DNA of 14,117 bases from assembly GCA_003118195.1 (NCBI GenBank), contig BEXV01000040.1, positions 70,564 to 84,680 on the forward strand. The letters run 5' to 3'. A model generated the notes under the pieces. That model saw nothing but the letters and a program-made list of their open reading frames with translations, did not search any database and was not told where the DNA came from. The stretch comes from Hemicentrotus pulcherrimus. Taxonomy: Eukaryota; Echinodermata; Echinoidea; Camarodonta; Strongylocentrotidae. A program made the translations under genes and the position numbers. Of the stretch, positions 1-9,235 are shown in pieces (positions within the stretch are counted from its first letter, which is position 1; each line of letters starts with the position of its first letter).

Positions 1-534
1 CAACGGACCCAGGATTGAACCCTGTGGTACACCACATACAATTTGTAAAATATTTGAAGTTACATCGTTGAAATGTACCACTTGACTTCTATTTGTTAAA
101 TAATTCTCAAACCAAGTTAAAACAAGCCCGCGAAATCCATAATTTCTTAACTTATAAAGCGTTATATCATGGTCAATTGTGTCGAAAGCTTTGCTTAAAT
201 CCAAAAATAATCCGATAGACAAGTGTGACATTTTTTTTGCAATACATGAAATCAAATAATTATGCAAATCAATCAATGCCATTTCAGTCGATCTGTTTTT
301 CCTAAAGCCATATTGGCATGAATTCAATATTACATTATCACTAAGGAAACTATGAACACGTGTAAATACAATTTTTTCTAATACCTTTGAGAAAAAAGGT
401 AATATAGAAATGGGTCTGTAATTCAATCCCCGGTTGTCCCCTTTCTTGTACACTGGGATTACCTTTGCAATTTTTAGATCTGTAGGAACTATTCCAGTAT
501 AGCCTATCAGCAGTGATTGTTGTGACAAACGCAT
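1..534 (-). mobile_element. LINE reverse-transcriptase fragment (CR1/Jockey-type non-LTR retrotransposon), truncated at both ends
   Basis: Read on the minus strand from 534 down to 1, the frame is open for 178 codons without a stop and leaves the window at its left edge. It encodes the N-terminal half of a non-LTR reverse transcriptase. In order it shows KIAKVIPVYKKGDNRG (finger region), YRPISILPFFSKVLEK, YGFRKNRSTEMALIDL, the motif A block LFLDLSKAFDTIDHDI (about 178-210) with its catalytic aspartate, and GVPQGSILGPL (1-33). The YADD catalytic box would lie outside the window. A stop at 544-546 and loss of similarity upstream of about 530 mean the endonuclease domain is absent, as expected of a 5'-truncated LINE copy. 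The lack of frameshifts or stops suggests a fairly young insertion. The enzyme copies element RNA at a nicked target site. CR1/L2/Jockey-type assignment comes from motif style; the exact clade is not determined. Confidence 0.9.
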
Positions 535-544
535 ATTATACAAT

Positions 545-1960
545 TATTTCCCTCGAAGATATATCTCTCTGGAGCTCTGTCCAAGGATGATCGACTGATC
601 AAAATCTTTGTAATACATGTAAGTACGAATCTATTTCAACACGCTATCCTAGACTGACCTAGACTGAAATCCGAGATGTGATCTGAAGAGCGCCACCTAG
701 CGTTAAATTCTTTACAACGTTTCGTGAAGTGGGTGGACTCAAATTTGGTGAGTAGACTCTCTAGGCCTTACCTTTTTATTACATTTCTTTTTACTTCAAA
801 TTTTGTATTAGAAAATATACATTCAGTATATGGTAATTCACAGTAAATGCCATTTTGTAATGAAAGATCGGAAAAATGTAGGAGCCAAAGTGCCTGTTTA
901 ACGTGAATCGTATGGTTGTGCGGGGCCGGATGGGCATACAATAACAGGCAAAGCAGAGGGAGTTGCCCTGCCCGGAGTTCCGGCTTGCCAACGAGAAAAT
1001 AATGCACATCATCTGCTACAGAATCGCAGAACTAGCACAACGCGGATCATTTGAAATTCAGTAGAGTCGCGTTAGATGATTTAAAGGCACACTGCCATAC
1101 TTGTAGCTACTTGCTCCCTCTACATGCTCTATATAGAAAACTTCCACAATCGGTGCCTGTTGGTCCCCCATCTTTTTCTTATCTTATGTTAAATGAGAGC
1201 TGAGTTAATGAGATAGCCACCACCTGTCACAGTGACCTCGATGGCTCTCTCTGTGGTCTAATCCCTTCTGACCTAGTAGTGGTGACGGTCTTTAAATTAA
1301 AAAAATAATTTTCCCAACATTGGCGAGTTGAATTGATTGCATTTTCCTGAAAAGCTGATTGTTGTCAATTTTCTTTAGGCTTAGACTCTAGACCCTAGAC
1401 CTAGATCTAGATCTAGTCTATATTTTTTTTATCATTATTTGTTTTCTTCTTCTAATTATGATCATAATTTTCATCCTTGACATTGTGTGCAATCATCCCT
1501 TTCATTATTGATATAATTACTATGTTATGAATATTCATTTTTCTTCAATTAATTACTTGGGTAACCCTTTGCCTTTTGATCACAAGTTATTAATCACAAG
1601 TTTTTTTTTGTATTGTTGTGACAGTCTTGTTTAGGTCACAAATATTGGCTTGATTCATGTACTTTGTTTTCGCATATATATAGGTCTATATTTCATAACA
1701 TATTATGTCTCATCATTATCTTAGAATAGTGATATGCTCTACTCTTTGTAAATCTGGAACTTCTGGAATCTTAACCTACATGTATGTTCTCATATCACAT
1801 TTTCAGTCAATTGTGTTGTGTATGTCCCTGAGCAAATTATTTCTTATTATTTCTTATTTACTTTGCTGATGTAGCCTACACTGTACATGTGTATTCTTCT
1901 GTTCTACAAACAATGTTTTCTGTTGATGACAACCTATTCTGTGTTTTTTAAATCTTTTCA
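545..1960. other. Intergenic, no gene recognised
   Basis: This stretch is AT-rich with no convincing coding region. A somewhat GC-richer patch lies at about 895-990, but frames on both strands there show no recognisable domain. Short CTAGAT-type repeats lie at 1384-1420. A possible CTCF-like core is on the minus strand at 691-703. Confidence 0.5.
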
Positions 1961-1964
1961 TCAT

Positions 1965-2335
1965 CCCTCTCTCTTCTCTATTTATCTCTCTCTCCATTTA
2001 TCTCTCTCTCCCTCTCTCTCTCTCTCCCTCTCACTCTGTTTGTCTGTTTTTTTCCCCTTCCACTCTCAATCTATCTCCCCTTTCTCTTTCTCTTAATCAT
2101 GGTACTCTCAGTAACCCCCCCCCCCCTCTCTCTCTGTCATCTTATCTTTCTCTTTCTGTCTGTATCTTTCTATCTCTGTTTTTCCTGCTCATTGGCTCTC
2201 TGTCTCTGTCTGTCTGTCTCTCTCTCTCTCTGTCTGTCTCTCTCTCTCTGTCTGTGTGTGTCATTCTCTCCCCTTCTCTCTGGGTGTCTGTCTCTGTCTC
2301 TCTGTCTGTCTCTGTCTGTCTGTCTCTCTCTCTGT
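1965..2335. repeat. Long CT / CTGT pyrimidine microsatellite
   Basis: About 370 bases of almost pure pyrimidine on the + strand, made of CTCTCT, CTGTCTGT and TTTCTC units, with a run of 12 C at 2115-2126. The open frames here translate to Ser/Leu/Cys-rich or Arg/Glu/Asp-rich low-complexity strings and are artefacts of the repeat. Confidence 0.95.
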
Positions 2336-3085
2336 CCCAACCACCTGTCTTCTCAAAATGTATGGCAGGTATTGAGGCATACATCAACATGAATGCCTCG
2401 CCTTTCTTTACAGTATGTGGTACATGTACATCCTTTTCATTACAATACATTATACCTTCACCGACTGTATACAAAACATGCAATGTAAGACAAACATATG
2501 GGTATTATGTTCATGTGTAATTAACAGCTGCGTATAAAGAGATATAAATTAATGTCTACTTATTGCTATGCGATTCTATTATATTATTTTCTTAAATTTA
2601 CTTTAAAGATCCTTTCAAAAATATTTTACTCTTCAGCCCCATGGCCTCTGGGTTGCAATGCATATTTCTGAATAAATGAACCATTATTATTTATTTTCAT
2701 CATTAGTAGAACTAGAAGTTGTAGGGCCCTATTTGTATCATTTTTATGACAACCATCAGCACCATGCAGTGCACCACCATCATCATCATCCTCATCATCA
2801 TAATCAGTGAGGGTATACATGTAATTGCTAAAATATGAAAATATAAAAATATAATATAACAATTGCTAAATATAGGCCATTTGTACCCAGCGAGGGGATG
2901 CTATGCTTTGCGTTGACGTGTTGTAGCTAATTTTTGGAATTGACTTGCAAGTTAATACATGTATCTCCAAGCAATGTTTGTACCTGTATATTGTGTCTCT
3001 TTGTCCGGACTTAAAAAAAAAAAACATTGAAGGGGCCCTCCTATTTTTGATTTTTACAATTTAATTTTTTTTATTTTTTTTAATC
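2336..3085. other. Intergenic, no gene recognised
   Basis: AT-rich sequence without a supported gene. It contains an imperfect CAT/CTCAT trinucleotide repeat at about 2775-2803, TACATGTA octamers at 2421, 2816 and 2956, and A/T homopolymer stretches at 3013-3080. Confidence 0.5.
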
Positions 3086-3377
3086 CAAAATAATAATATA
3101 ATATTCAGCTTTTATATAGCGCGTAATACATCTTGGATGTCTCTAAGCGCATTACAATTATACTATTACCCCGGTCATTGGATTCAGTGCTTGCCTGCAC
3201 ACACTGTGTGCACAATCTCCACTCCCTGGGGAGCATTCCAGCCAGGTGTGACTTGACGCTCAAAAACTGCTTGACCAACAATGACGATCGCATCGTACCA
3301 GGTACCTATTTTATAACCTGGGTGGAGAATAGCAAGTGTAGGTTAATATCTTGCCAAAGGATATTAGTGCAGTGTCA

Positions 3378-3388
3378 GGATTCAAACC
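3378..3388 (-). promoter_or_regulatory. Internal pol III B box of the SINE
   Basis: GGTTTGAATCC on the minus strand matches the consensus GGTTCRANNCC except at one position. With the A box at 3424-3434 it forms a type 2 internal RNA polymerase III promoter. Confidence 0.75.
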
Positions 3389-3423
3389 CTCGACCTTCTT
3401 GATCTCCAGTCAAGCGCCTTAAA

Positions 3424-3434
3424 CCACTCGACCA
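3424..3434 (-). promoter_or_regulatory. Internal pol III A box of the SINE
   Basis: TGGTCGAGTGG on the minus strand fits the tRNA A-box consensus TRGYNNAGTGG and lies about 7 bases into the element, as in tRNA genes. Confidence 0.75.
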
Positions 3435-3441
3435 CAACACT

Positions 3442-5031
3442 TTGCTGAGACAAAGCTTTTTGATCATTATATCTATTTAGTAAAGTGGGTGATATTTTCT
3501 CACATAAGTTTGTCTTCAGTTTGTTAAATCAGAAACAAAAATCAGAAATTACCGTAAATGATTTTTTTTTTCTCTTTCACAAACCAAAGACAAGCACTAA
3601 ATACATGCAGTAAAAATAAAGGTTTAATATCATACAGTGCAAAAAGTCGGTGCTTGCTTGTGGTAAATGACTATGTAATACAAAACATACAGTGGCACAG
3701 CCATAGGATTGTTCTTTTAAACAATGTGCAACATTCAAACTATGATTTTTTTTGTATATAATTTAAAACAAATAAAAGAAAGGGAATTTTTTGAAAATAA
3801 GAAATAAAAATAATATTGAAGTGGAACCAAAAATTGGTGCGGGCGGAACGAGAAACACCTAATTTTGTTACTTGGCCTTACAACGTAGCATTGTAAGATT
3901 GGCTCTGAAAAGAACTGCCATGAATTATAAAATTGTTTTTGACGAAGACAGGTGAAAACTTTTTTGGCAATGTCCAAAACTGTATGAGTGTTAATTTACA
4001 TTCATGTACATGTCATGTACATGAACATGTTCATACACAGACTTGGCTACTTATTACTTAAAGAGGAAATAGGGATTGAAAATTAATACAGTAAAAAAAA
4101 AATATGGATCACACTCCACTGTGGACTTTGGTCTCTAAATGAAGCTAATTCTTTCTGAAATTCTATTCACCTTTAGAGGTGTTACATTTTGTATGTTCTC
4201 CTAGGGCCCTGGAAAAAAGTCCATTCTTCCTTTTTTAGAATTATTATGGGTGAGGCTACAGTGCCTTGTTTTTTTTTGTCTGAAGTGCCATACAATAACA
4301 GAGGAAACTTTTGAAAAGATGGTAAATGAAATTAAACTCAAAATTGCCTGCCTGTAAATGCTGCTTTGGCATGACTATGAATATTGCTGTAGATATTTTC
4401 TTGTAATAGATTTTCCGAAGTTACTTTGAAAGGAAAATCTTTTTTTAAAACATTGATTAAACAAATCTTTAAAAAGCCATGTTTCTTTTCTTGTCTGTTT
4501 CTGTTTTAAAAAAGAAGAAGTTTGATTTGCCTTTAAGCTTATTTCTCTTTCAATTCGTTTATATACCGGTATGTTTTACCGGTAAACCATTTTCTGGATT
4601 TTAAAGTTTCTACATGTACATGTAGATAAATTGTTTTTGGGGCTCTTCTTCTTCTTCTTCTTCAAGATAATCTGCCTCCTTCAATACTGAACATTCTTGC
4701 AGATGCCGTATATTCGGCCTGGTTGGGGTATGCAGGTGGACCATTACACCTGCATGTAAGAATGTAAGGAAATTACCCCAGCAAGTTTTCAGAAAATTAA
4801 CCAATGAAAAGAAATCAGCAATTTGTGTAATTATTAATGATTTATGATCCTCAAATCAGAGCATAAATATCAATGTACAAGTATGAACAAAGCTCCCTAA
4901 TGAAATTATACTACACCACACATGTTGAATTAAAATGCAAAAATTATGTTTGTCCAGCACTTGATATAATTATGTCCACTTCTACTATCATAATGGGTTA
5001 TGTAAAGTGCTTTCCTTTTCAAGTTACAAAA
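3442..5031. other. Intergenic, no gene recognised
   Basis: AT-rich, with no supported coding region. Notable small items are a cluster of nested CATG palindromes at 4003-4034, an inverted ACCGGTA pair at 4563-4585, two overlapping TACATGTA octamers at 4611-4624, and a CTT microsatellite at 4645-4663. The Glu-rich frame across the CTT tract is a product of the repeat. Confidence 0.5.
4645..4663. repeat. CTT trinucleotide microsatellite
   Basis: About six consecutive CTT units on the + strand. Confidence 0.85.
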
Positions 5032-5420
5032 AGGCCCGTTCACACATATCAATTATTGCGATTTGGATCAGGATGCAAAGATCTTCTTTTTTTTTGCGAC
5101 CCTTCACACAATGAGAATTCCCGCTGGACGGCAAGAACGTTCGATCTGCGTATGCGTGAAACTCGACGATGGATGCGCGCTTAGAATCCTGGGATTAAAT
5201 ATATCAATTTTTGATTTTCAATACCATTCACACACACAGCGCCTGGCAAAGTATTGCGATTATTATGAAAAATGGCAAGACTGTACTATGAATTGGATTG
5301 CGATGCGAACCACGAAGATTAGGGAAATAATTCTGTTAACACAAGCACCAAAAAAAAGTTAGATCGGAAGCAAAAATCGATTTTTAAATCTCACTTTTTA
5401 CTTTAGGTGTGAACGGCCCT
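5032..5420. mobile_element. Non-autonomous DNA transposon (MITE-like), TIR AGGSCCGTTCACAC
   Basis: The left end AGGCCCGTTCACAC (5032-5045) and the right end GTGTGAACGGCCCT (5407-5420) are terminal inverted repeats of 14 bases with one mismatch, 389 bases apart. The interior repeats short ATTGCGAT-type motifs (near 5055, 5255 and 5298) and has no transposase frame. The short open frames inside show no domain and cross the element's own repeats. GGGCCYGTTCACAC-type ends recall PIF/Harbinger elements, but no clear 3-base target duplication is visible (left flank AAA, right flank AGT), so the superfamily is open. Confidence 0.7.
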
Positions 5421-5579
5421 AGTGCAATTTGTATATGACAGCTTATACCCTAATGACAACCCGGACACATTAGTAATTATTAAAAAGATCCTTTAACGAA
5501 TCATTAAACCATGTTTCTCAATCCCTTGTGATAGATGATTCATGAGCACTTGGCTAGCCAAGCCAAGATAAGGAAGTTC
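5421..5579. other. Short unannotated spacer
   Basis: AT-rich sequence between the 5032-5420 element and the CpG-rich stretch that follows. It holds an inverted CTTGGCTAGCCAAG at 5550-5563. No TATA box is evident. Confidence 0.4.
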
Positions 5580-5818
5580 CACTTCGCTTTGGTTGCCATC
5601 GATCAAACATCGACTTCGTGTCCGTGACGACCGACCGGCTCTCGCTGACTCGTGCACAGCTCGGGAGGCTCACATGCTCGGTTGCTTCAGTGCCGCTGCT
5701 GTCAGCCGGTACCATCTGTCAACAAGGCGTTAGATATTACAGCAATCTGTGGGATATTGAGGCAATATATATAGGCAGTACCACAAGCTTTATTGAATGG
5801 AGGTTTAATAACGTGCAG
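5580..5818 (+). other. Candidate CpG-rich promoter / non-coding first exon
   Basis: About 15 CpG dinucleotides fall in roughly 160 bases (5583-5732), far denser than the surrounding AT-rich DNA. The stretch ends with an ideal splice donor, CAG|GTGAGT, with the intron starting at 5819. This suggests a transcription start and a 5' untranslated exon, possibly that of the longin SNARE gene, whose first coding exon has an acceptor at 11895-11896. There is no long ATG-initiated frame. A small upstream ORF of 19 codons starts at 5674 and ends with TAG at 5731-5733. The 5' edge of the exon is unknown. The link to the SNARE gene across 6 kb is inference; the exon could belong to another transcript. 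Confidence 0.4.
5674..5733 (+). other. Possible upstream ORF (19 codons)
   Basis: This is the first ATG in the CpG-rich candidate exon. It reads MLGCFSAAAVSRYHLSTRR and then TAG. If the exon is real, this uORF could dampen translation of the downstream coding sequence. It is not supported as a protein. Confidence 0.2.
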
Positions 5819-6595
5819 GTGAGTGAGTGATGATACCTTGTCGTGCATGCTCATGGTGTGGTGTGGTATGACATTATCAAATGTGGTGAAAATATATGAA
5901 ATGAATAGCCTGTCATTTCTGTAGAATCAATAAAAACATGCAAGTATTAAGCCTTAAATCGCGTTTTAGAAATACACACTTTGAAAATTGATTCTTGATT
6001 GGTAGGCTTACATTACCTGTACTGTTATAGATTTTTATATTTTTAAAAAATCTCACAATACACAGTCACTGTTTAATTTAAAAGAACACCAACGTTATAT
6101 TTGATAAATTTGGTATTGTTTATTCTGTTATAATAAATTCCATCTGTTTACGTCATATGCATCTGGTATTTGCTAATGGTAAACTTCCTGTCGCTCCGTG
6201 AGTAAGTATAGAATATACATATGCTGTACAATAATTTATTTCTTTTTTGCTTGCATGCTACAATGTACATGCCATGAAGTGTAAGGAAAGCCAGTGTGTC
6301 ACTGAGTAACGATGTCAAAACAGTGGAGTTAATTAATTAATCCGACACAGTGATGATTAATGAAAATCTCTGCTGATATTCTGCTATTCATTATTGAAGG
6401 ACATGACTACAGAAACGAGAGTGCACAAATTTTTCTTGTTTTAAGTAATAAAAAATGTTCAAAATCAAAAGTGAATTTTATTTTTACAGAGTTTTCAACA
6501 ATATGTTTTCATTGTCAGTCTGCCCTATGGTAATCATTTAAATGTAGTGTCCACATTTTGACAAAATGATTTCGCACATATCAGGGAGTGATAGA
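5819..6595. other. Non-coding, possibly the start of a long first intron
   Basis: AT-rich sequence with no supported gene or clear mobile element. It begins with the splice donor that follows the CpG-rich stretch. Confidence 0.4.
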
Positions 6596-6648
6596 GTGAT
6601 AGAGAGAGAGACAGAGAGAGAGAGGGAGAGAGAAAGAGAAAGAGAAAT
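6596..6648. repeat. GA/AGAG microsatellite
   Basis: Purine-rich GAGAGA/AAAGAG tract of about 50 bases on the + strand, the opposite strand sense to the two CT tracts in the window. Confidence 0.9.
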
Positions 6649-6695
6649 GTTTTTGTTTCCCCAATAGACTGTAGTGTTATAAAAGAAATTTCACA

Positions 6696-6853
6696 TTCCA
6701 ATCATAAATATCTTGAGAATCAGACAGGTGATTGGCTTGTAAAAGTCATGGGATTCCTGTCTGACCTAAATGTTTATTATTATGATTGCAGCGTGAGCTA
6801 ATGTAAATCAAGGATTTTGTTTAGAATCTGAGGCAAAGATATCCAATCCCTTT
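6696..6853 (+). repeat. Dispersed hairpin repeat, copy 1 of 2
   Basis: The segment from TTCCAATCATAAATATCTTG to CCAATCCCTTT recurs at 13456-13610 in the same orientation, with about four bases in five identical by eye and small indels. It contains a perfect inverted pair, CAGACAGG (6721-6728) and CCTGTCTG (6756-6763). Outside that lies a second pair, CAATCATA and TATGATTG (ending 6788). The left half could therefore fold into a long interrupted hairpin. The right half, with GGATTTTGTTT, GAATCTGAG and CAAAG, is single-stranded in this model but well conserved. No coding frame is present. It is probably a short MITE; a structured RNA is a less likely alternative. Confidence 0.7.
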
Positions 6854-7325
6854 GAATTACAATGGGGAAGATATGGATTTACAACTGCCAATTCTAAACA
6901 CGGACAAACAAGAGGCAGAACGGTTGTAACCGGAGTGTTCATATCCGCCACACATAAACATTTTCAATTCCTGATATATCGTAAATTCATTAGATTTTAT
7001 ATGTTGGCCTGATGGTTTGCCAAGATAATTTTAGTCTCTTTCTGAAATAAATTAAATTCCATGGGATATTTCACAAATTCTAGCCTTTTGCCTAATCTGC
7101 TTCCCTTAACTTTGGAACTTCTCAAACATCCTAAAGTGTACAGTACATGTATATTTACATTCATACATGTACATTAATACATGTACATGTATGCAAATTC
7201 AACAGTAGATGTGAGCGTTTCATTTGAATGTGTCCATGTATATATGTACGTATGTATAAAAGTGCGAGAATTCTCAACTCTGACATGACAACGGGTGTTC
7301 CAGAATATGTAAGAGTGAAGAAAAT
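6854..7325. other. Non-coding, with a dense TACATGTA cluster
   Basis: No gene is recognised. Four perfect TACATGTA octamers (7144, 7164, 7178, 7184) lie within 48 bases, followed by TATATGTACGTATG. Confidence 0.5.
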
Positions 7326-7344
7326 GGTCTAGGAACGTGAGACG

Positions 7345-7480
7345 TAGCTGTACTTTACAAGTTTATTGCGAGCTTTCGGCTTGTGAGGCCTTCTTCAGGT
7401 TCTGAAGTACAAACACATACAAAAACAAATACATTGTATAAACAAATATACACGGCATACAAACTTAATAACACTCAATC
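7345..7480 (-). mobile_element. Probable 3' end of a dispersed retroelement (possibly Penelope-like)
   Basis: On the minus strand, CCTGAAGAAGGC is followed by CACAAGCCGAAAGC and GCAATAAACTTG (7398-7357). The pattern CTGAAGAAGGC...GCCGAAA recurs at the ends of many animal repeats, including some Penelope-like elements (recollection, not checked). A hairpin, CTTCAG-AAC-CTGAAG, sits beside it. Just upstream on the minus strand a short open frame ends with a stop at 7487-7485, but I recognise no domain in it. No reverse-transcriptase or GIY-YIG motif is visible, so class and boundaries are tentative. Confidence 0.35.
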
Positions 7481-7600
7481 ATAGTCAAGCATCATGAACA
7501 CAGCAAAAATGAGTACGAGAAATACTTTCGGAACCGTAGTCGTGCTTTGTTCGTAATTGATGGAGGCCATAATCGTTGATGCTGAAGTTGCTCTGGTATT

Positions 7601-7621
7601 TGTTGTTGTTGTTGTTGTTGT
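7601..7621. repeat. GTT trinucleotide microsatellite
   Basis: Seven consecutive TGT/GTT units on the + strand. Confidence 0.85.
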
Positions 7622-8048
7622 AAAGCACGTACGTATGTATATATATTTTTTTTAATAGTTTTTTTTTAAGAAGAGGGAAAAAACAAAATGGCCTGGAAAG
7701 CCCTAGACATACATTTGTACAGTAGCTTAAAATGTATACCGGTAGACATGGTAAATGCAGAGACGTGTGACAACAACAACAGCAGATGATTCTTTGACCA
7801 TCTGTTTATAAAATCTAAAGTTACTTCTCTCTCTATGACTACAGTGTGTATAAGGACAGACCTATCTTGATACATGTACATGAAAATTTGTGCATTATTT
7901 GTGTTTGGTGATACATGTAGTTGCTTCAAGTGGAATATCATTTTCACAGTGAAGTCTAATAACTAAAACGTGATAAGCAGCACCTTCAAATCTAATCTGT
8001 CATGGTCCGTTTATTTTTGTTTAAATGTTAAAAACATCATTTAGATGA
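7622..8048. other. Non-coding, no gene recognised
   Basis: AT-rich sequence between the GTT repeat and the hAT-like element, with TACATGTA at 7871 and 7912. The open frames here have no recognisable domain. Confidence 0.45.
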
Positions 8049-8056
8049 TGTACAGA
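8049..8056. repeat. Left target-site duplication of the hAT-like element
   Basis: TGTACAGA, matching TGTACAGT at 9247-9254 in 7 of 8 positions. Confidence 0.75.
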
Positions 8057-8063
8057 CAGGGTT

Positions 8064-8165
8064 GGGCGGTAAATACCGGTGGCGGTAATTACCGGTGGTA
8101 AATACCGGTAAATACCGTCCGGTAAATTAGATGCGCGTCCGGTAAATATGGAAAAACCGGGAAAT
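8064..8165. repeat. Left subterminal GGTAAATACCGG array
   Basis: Six related units (GGTAAATACCGG, GGTAATTACCGG and shorter CCGGTAAAT forms) lie directly inside the left terminus. Several are near-palindromic. They are likely transposase-binding repeats, by analogy with other hAT elements. Confidence 0.65.
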
Positions 8166-8517
8166 ATGATTTTAATTCTCTATTTATTAATAATTTTACT
8201 TTTTTTTAGCCTCACAACCGAAAATATTGTTCTGAAATAATTAGCAGCACAACAGTCATAGTAGAAACACACAGACAGATTTATAAAACCCTCACTGCAT
8301 ACATGTACTGTACACACCCAAACACATGGCATTTGTTTCATATGCTAATTAATAGGTATTCATGAATATGGTAATTAGCAACTGGGAAACAAAACCTTCA
8401 TACTGAGTTACGCAGTACTTTTATTGTAAAGTTTTAAATTTTTTTTAATAAAATCAGTGAAAATTTGAACAAAATAGGGCAAGGAATACGGAAGTTAAAG
8501 CTTTTTGAAATGATTAG

Positions 8518-8530
8518 TCACTAGAGGGCG
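8518..8530 (+). promoter_or_regulatory. CTCF-like motif, left arm
   Basis: TCACTAGAGGGCG matches the vertebrate CTCF core CCASYAGRKGGCR at 12 of 13 positions. The inverted copy in the other arm faces it. Binding is not shown; the motif may simply be part of the repeat. Confidence 0.3.
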
Positions 8531-8794
8531 ATATTCAATTTGATGACATCATTTCTGGACAACTCTCCATGCCTTTTGGACATCAAATTTCATGTTTTTC
8601 CTTCTTTCTTGTGATTGAGATAATCTACTCCCCTGAAAGCAAGGTACATGTATAGCATGCAAAATGATATTCTGCTTCACATGTTATGAAGTCGGATCAA
8701 GAACACAAAGAAATACAAAGAAAACGAAATTGTGAAATTTGATGTACAAAAGTCATGGAGAGTTGTCCACAAATGATGTCATCAAATCGAATAT

Positions 8795-8807
8795 CGCCCT
8801 CTAGTGA
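8795..8807 (-). promoter_or_regulatory. CTCF-like motif, right arm (convergent)
   Basis: Reverse complement of the 8518-8530 site, TCACTAGAGGGCG on the minus strand, in convergent orientation about 265 bases away. Confidence 0.3.
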
Positions 8808-9130
8808 CTAGTAATTTCAAAATGCTTTAACTTCCTTATTCCTTGCCTGATTTTGTTCAAATTTTCACTGATTTTATTCAAATACAGTATCTTAAACTTT
8901 ACAATAAAAGTAACTAATAGTATGAAGGTTTTGGTTCCCTTTAATGAAGAACATCATATCAAGATTAGGTGTATATTTGGGATCTTTTCCCCATATTTTT
9001 TCCAGCATTTCATAATAACAGACATAGACAAACACACGAACAAACACATACCCACACACACAGATAGTACACACCAGAGCAACCATACTCACCACCATTG
9101 TAATTATGTTTTAAAAAAAAGTGGAAAAAC

Positions 9131-9235
9131 ATATTTCCCAGTATTTCCCAGTATTTCCCAGTAAAAAGCGGTAAATACCGGTAAATACCGCTTATTTCCC
9201 GGTGTCCGGGAAATAAGCCTCCTAAGCGGGAAATA
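9131..9235. repeat. Right subterminal repeat array of the hAT-like element
   Basis: Three tandem TATTTCCCAG units are followed by two GGTAAATACCG units and several TTTCCCGG/CGGGAAATA inverted units up to the right terminus. The composition differs from the left array, so the ends are asymmetric. Confidence 0.65.

Larger units (their letters stand above)
3089..3441 (-). mobile_element. tRNA-derived SINE, apparently full length
   Basis: On the minus strand a tRNA-like head starts near 3441. The pol III A box TGGTCGAGTGG lies at 3434-3424 and the B box GGTTTGAATCC at 3388-3378, 46 bases from start to start. The segment between them resembles the arms of a class II (Ser/Leu-type) tRNA. A tRNA-unrelated body follows, containing TCTCCACCCAGGTTATAAA. 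The element ends in GCGCTATATAAAAGC and an imperfect ATT/ATA tail at 3123-3089. This is the usual SINE layout: tRNA head, body, then a LINE-like tail for reverse transcription in trans. It encodes no protein. The family name is not assigned. The body motif recurs at 11229-11360. Confidence 0.85.
8384..8940. mobile_element. Long inverted-repeat (foldback/MITE) element nested in the hAT-like element
   Basis: The left arm, about 8384-8600, is an imperfect reverse complement of the right arm, about 8720-8940. Shared blocks in order include GGGAAMCAAAACCTTCATACT at the tip (with one difference), TTTTATTGTAAAGTTT, AATCAGTGAAAATTTGAAC, CACTAGAGGGCGATATTC, TTTGATGACATCATTT and GGACAACTCTCCATG. The arms match at roughly four bases in five. 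The spacer of about 120 bases is unrelated. No transposase is encoded. The right tip is followed by TTAA (8941-8944), the target used by piggyBac/Kolobok-type elements, but the left flank is not a clean TTAA. The element interrupts the interior of the hAT-like element. Confidence 0.8.

Noticed and set aside
768..1012. Two overlapping minus-strand open frames
   Set aside because: No recognisable domain, and neither is favoured by splice signals or composition.
1887..2520. Open frames of 69-113 codons on both strands
   Set aside because: They are translations of the CT/CTGT microsatellite; low complexity on both strands.
4003..4034. Nested CATG palindromes resembling p53-type half sites (GAACATGTTC)
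   Set aside because: The CATG/TACATG motif is abundant throughout the window, so a single match is not evidence of a site.
4873..5362. Open frames of about 100 codons on the + strand
   Set aside because: The second lies inside, and the first runs into, the 5032-5420 MITE; no family resemblance.
5618..5830. A 70-codon frame across the candidate first exon
   Set aside because: It begins at GTG, not ATG, and runs through the splice donor, so it is not a eukaryotic coding start.
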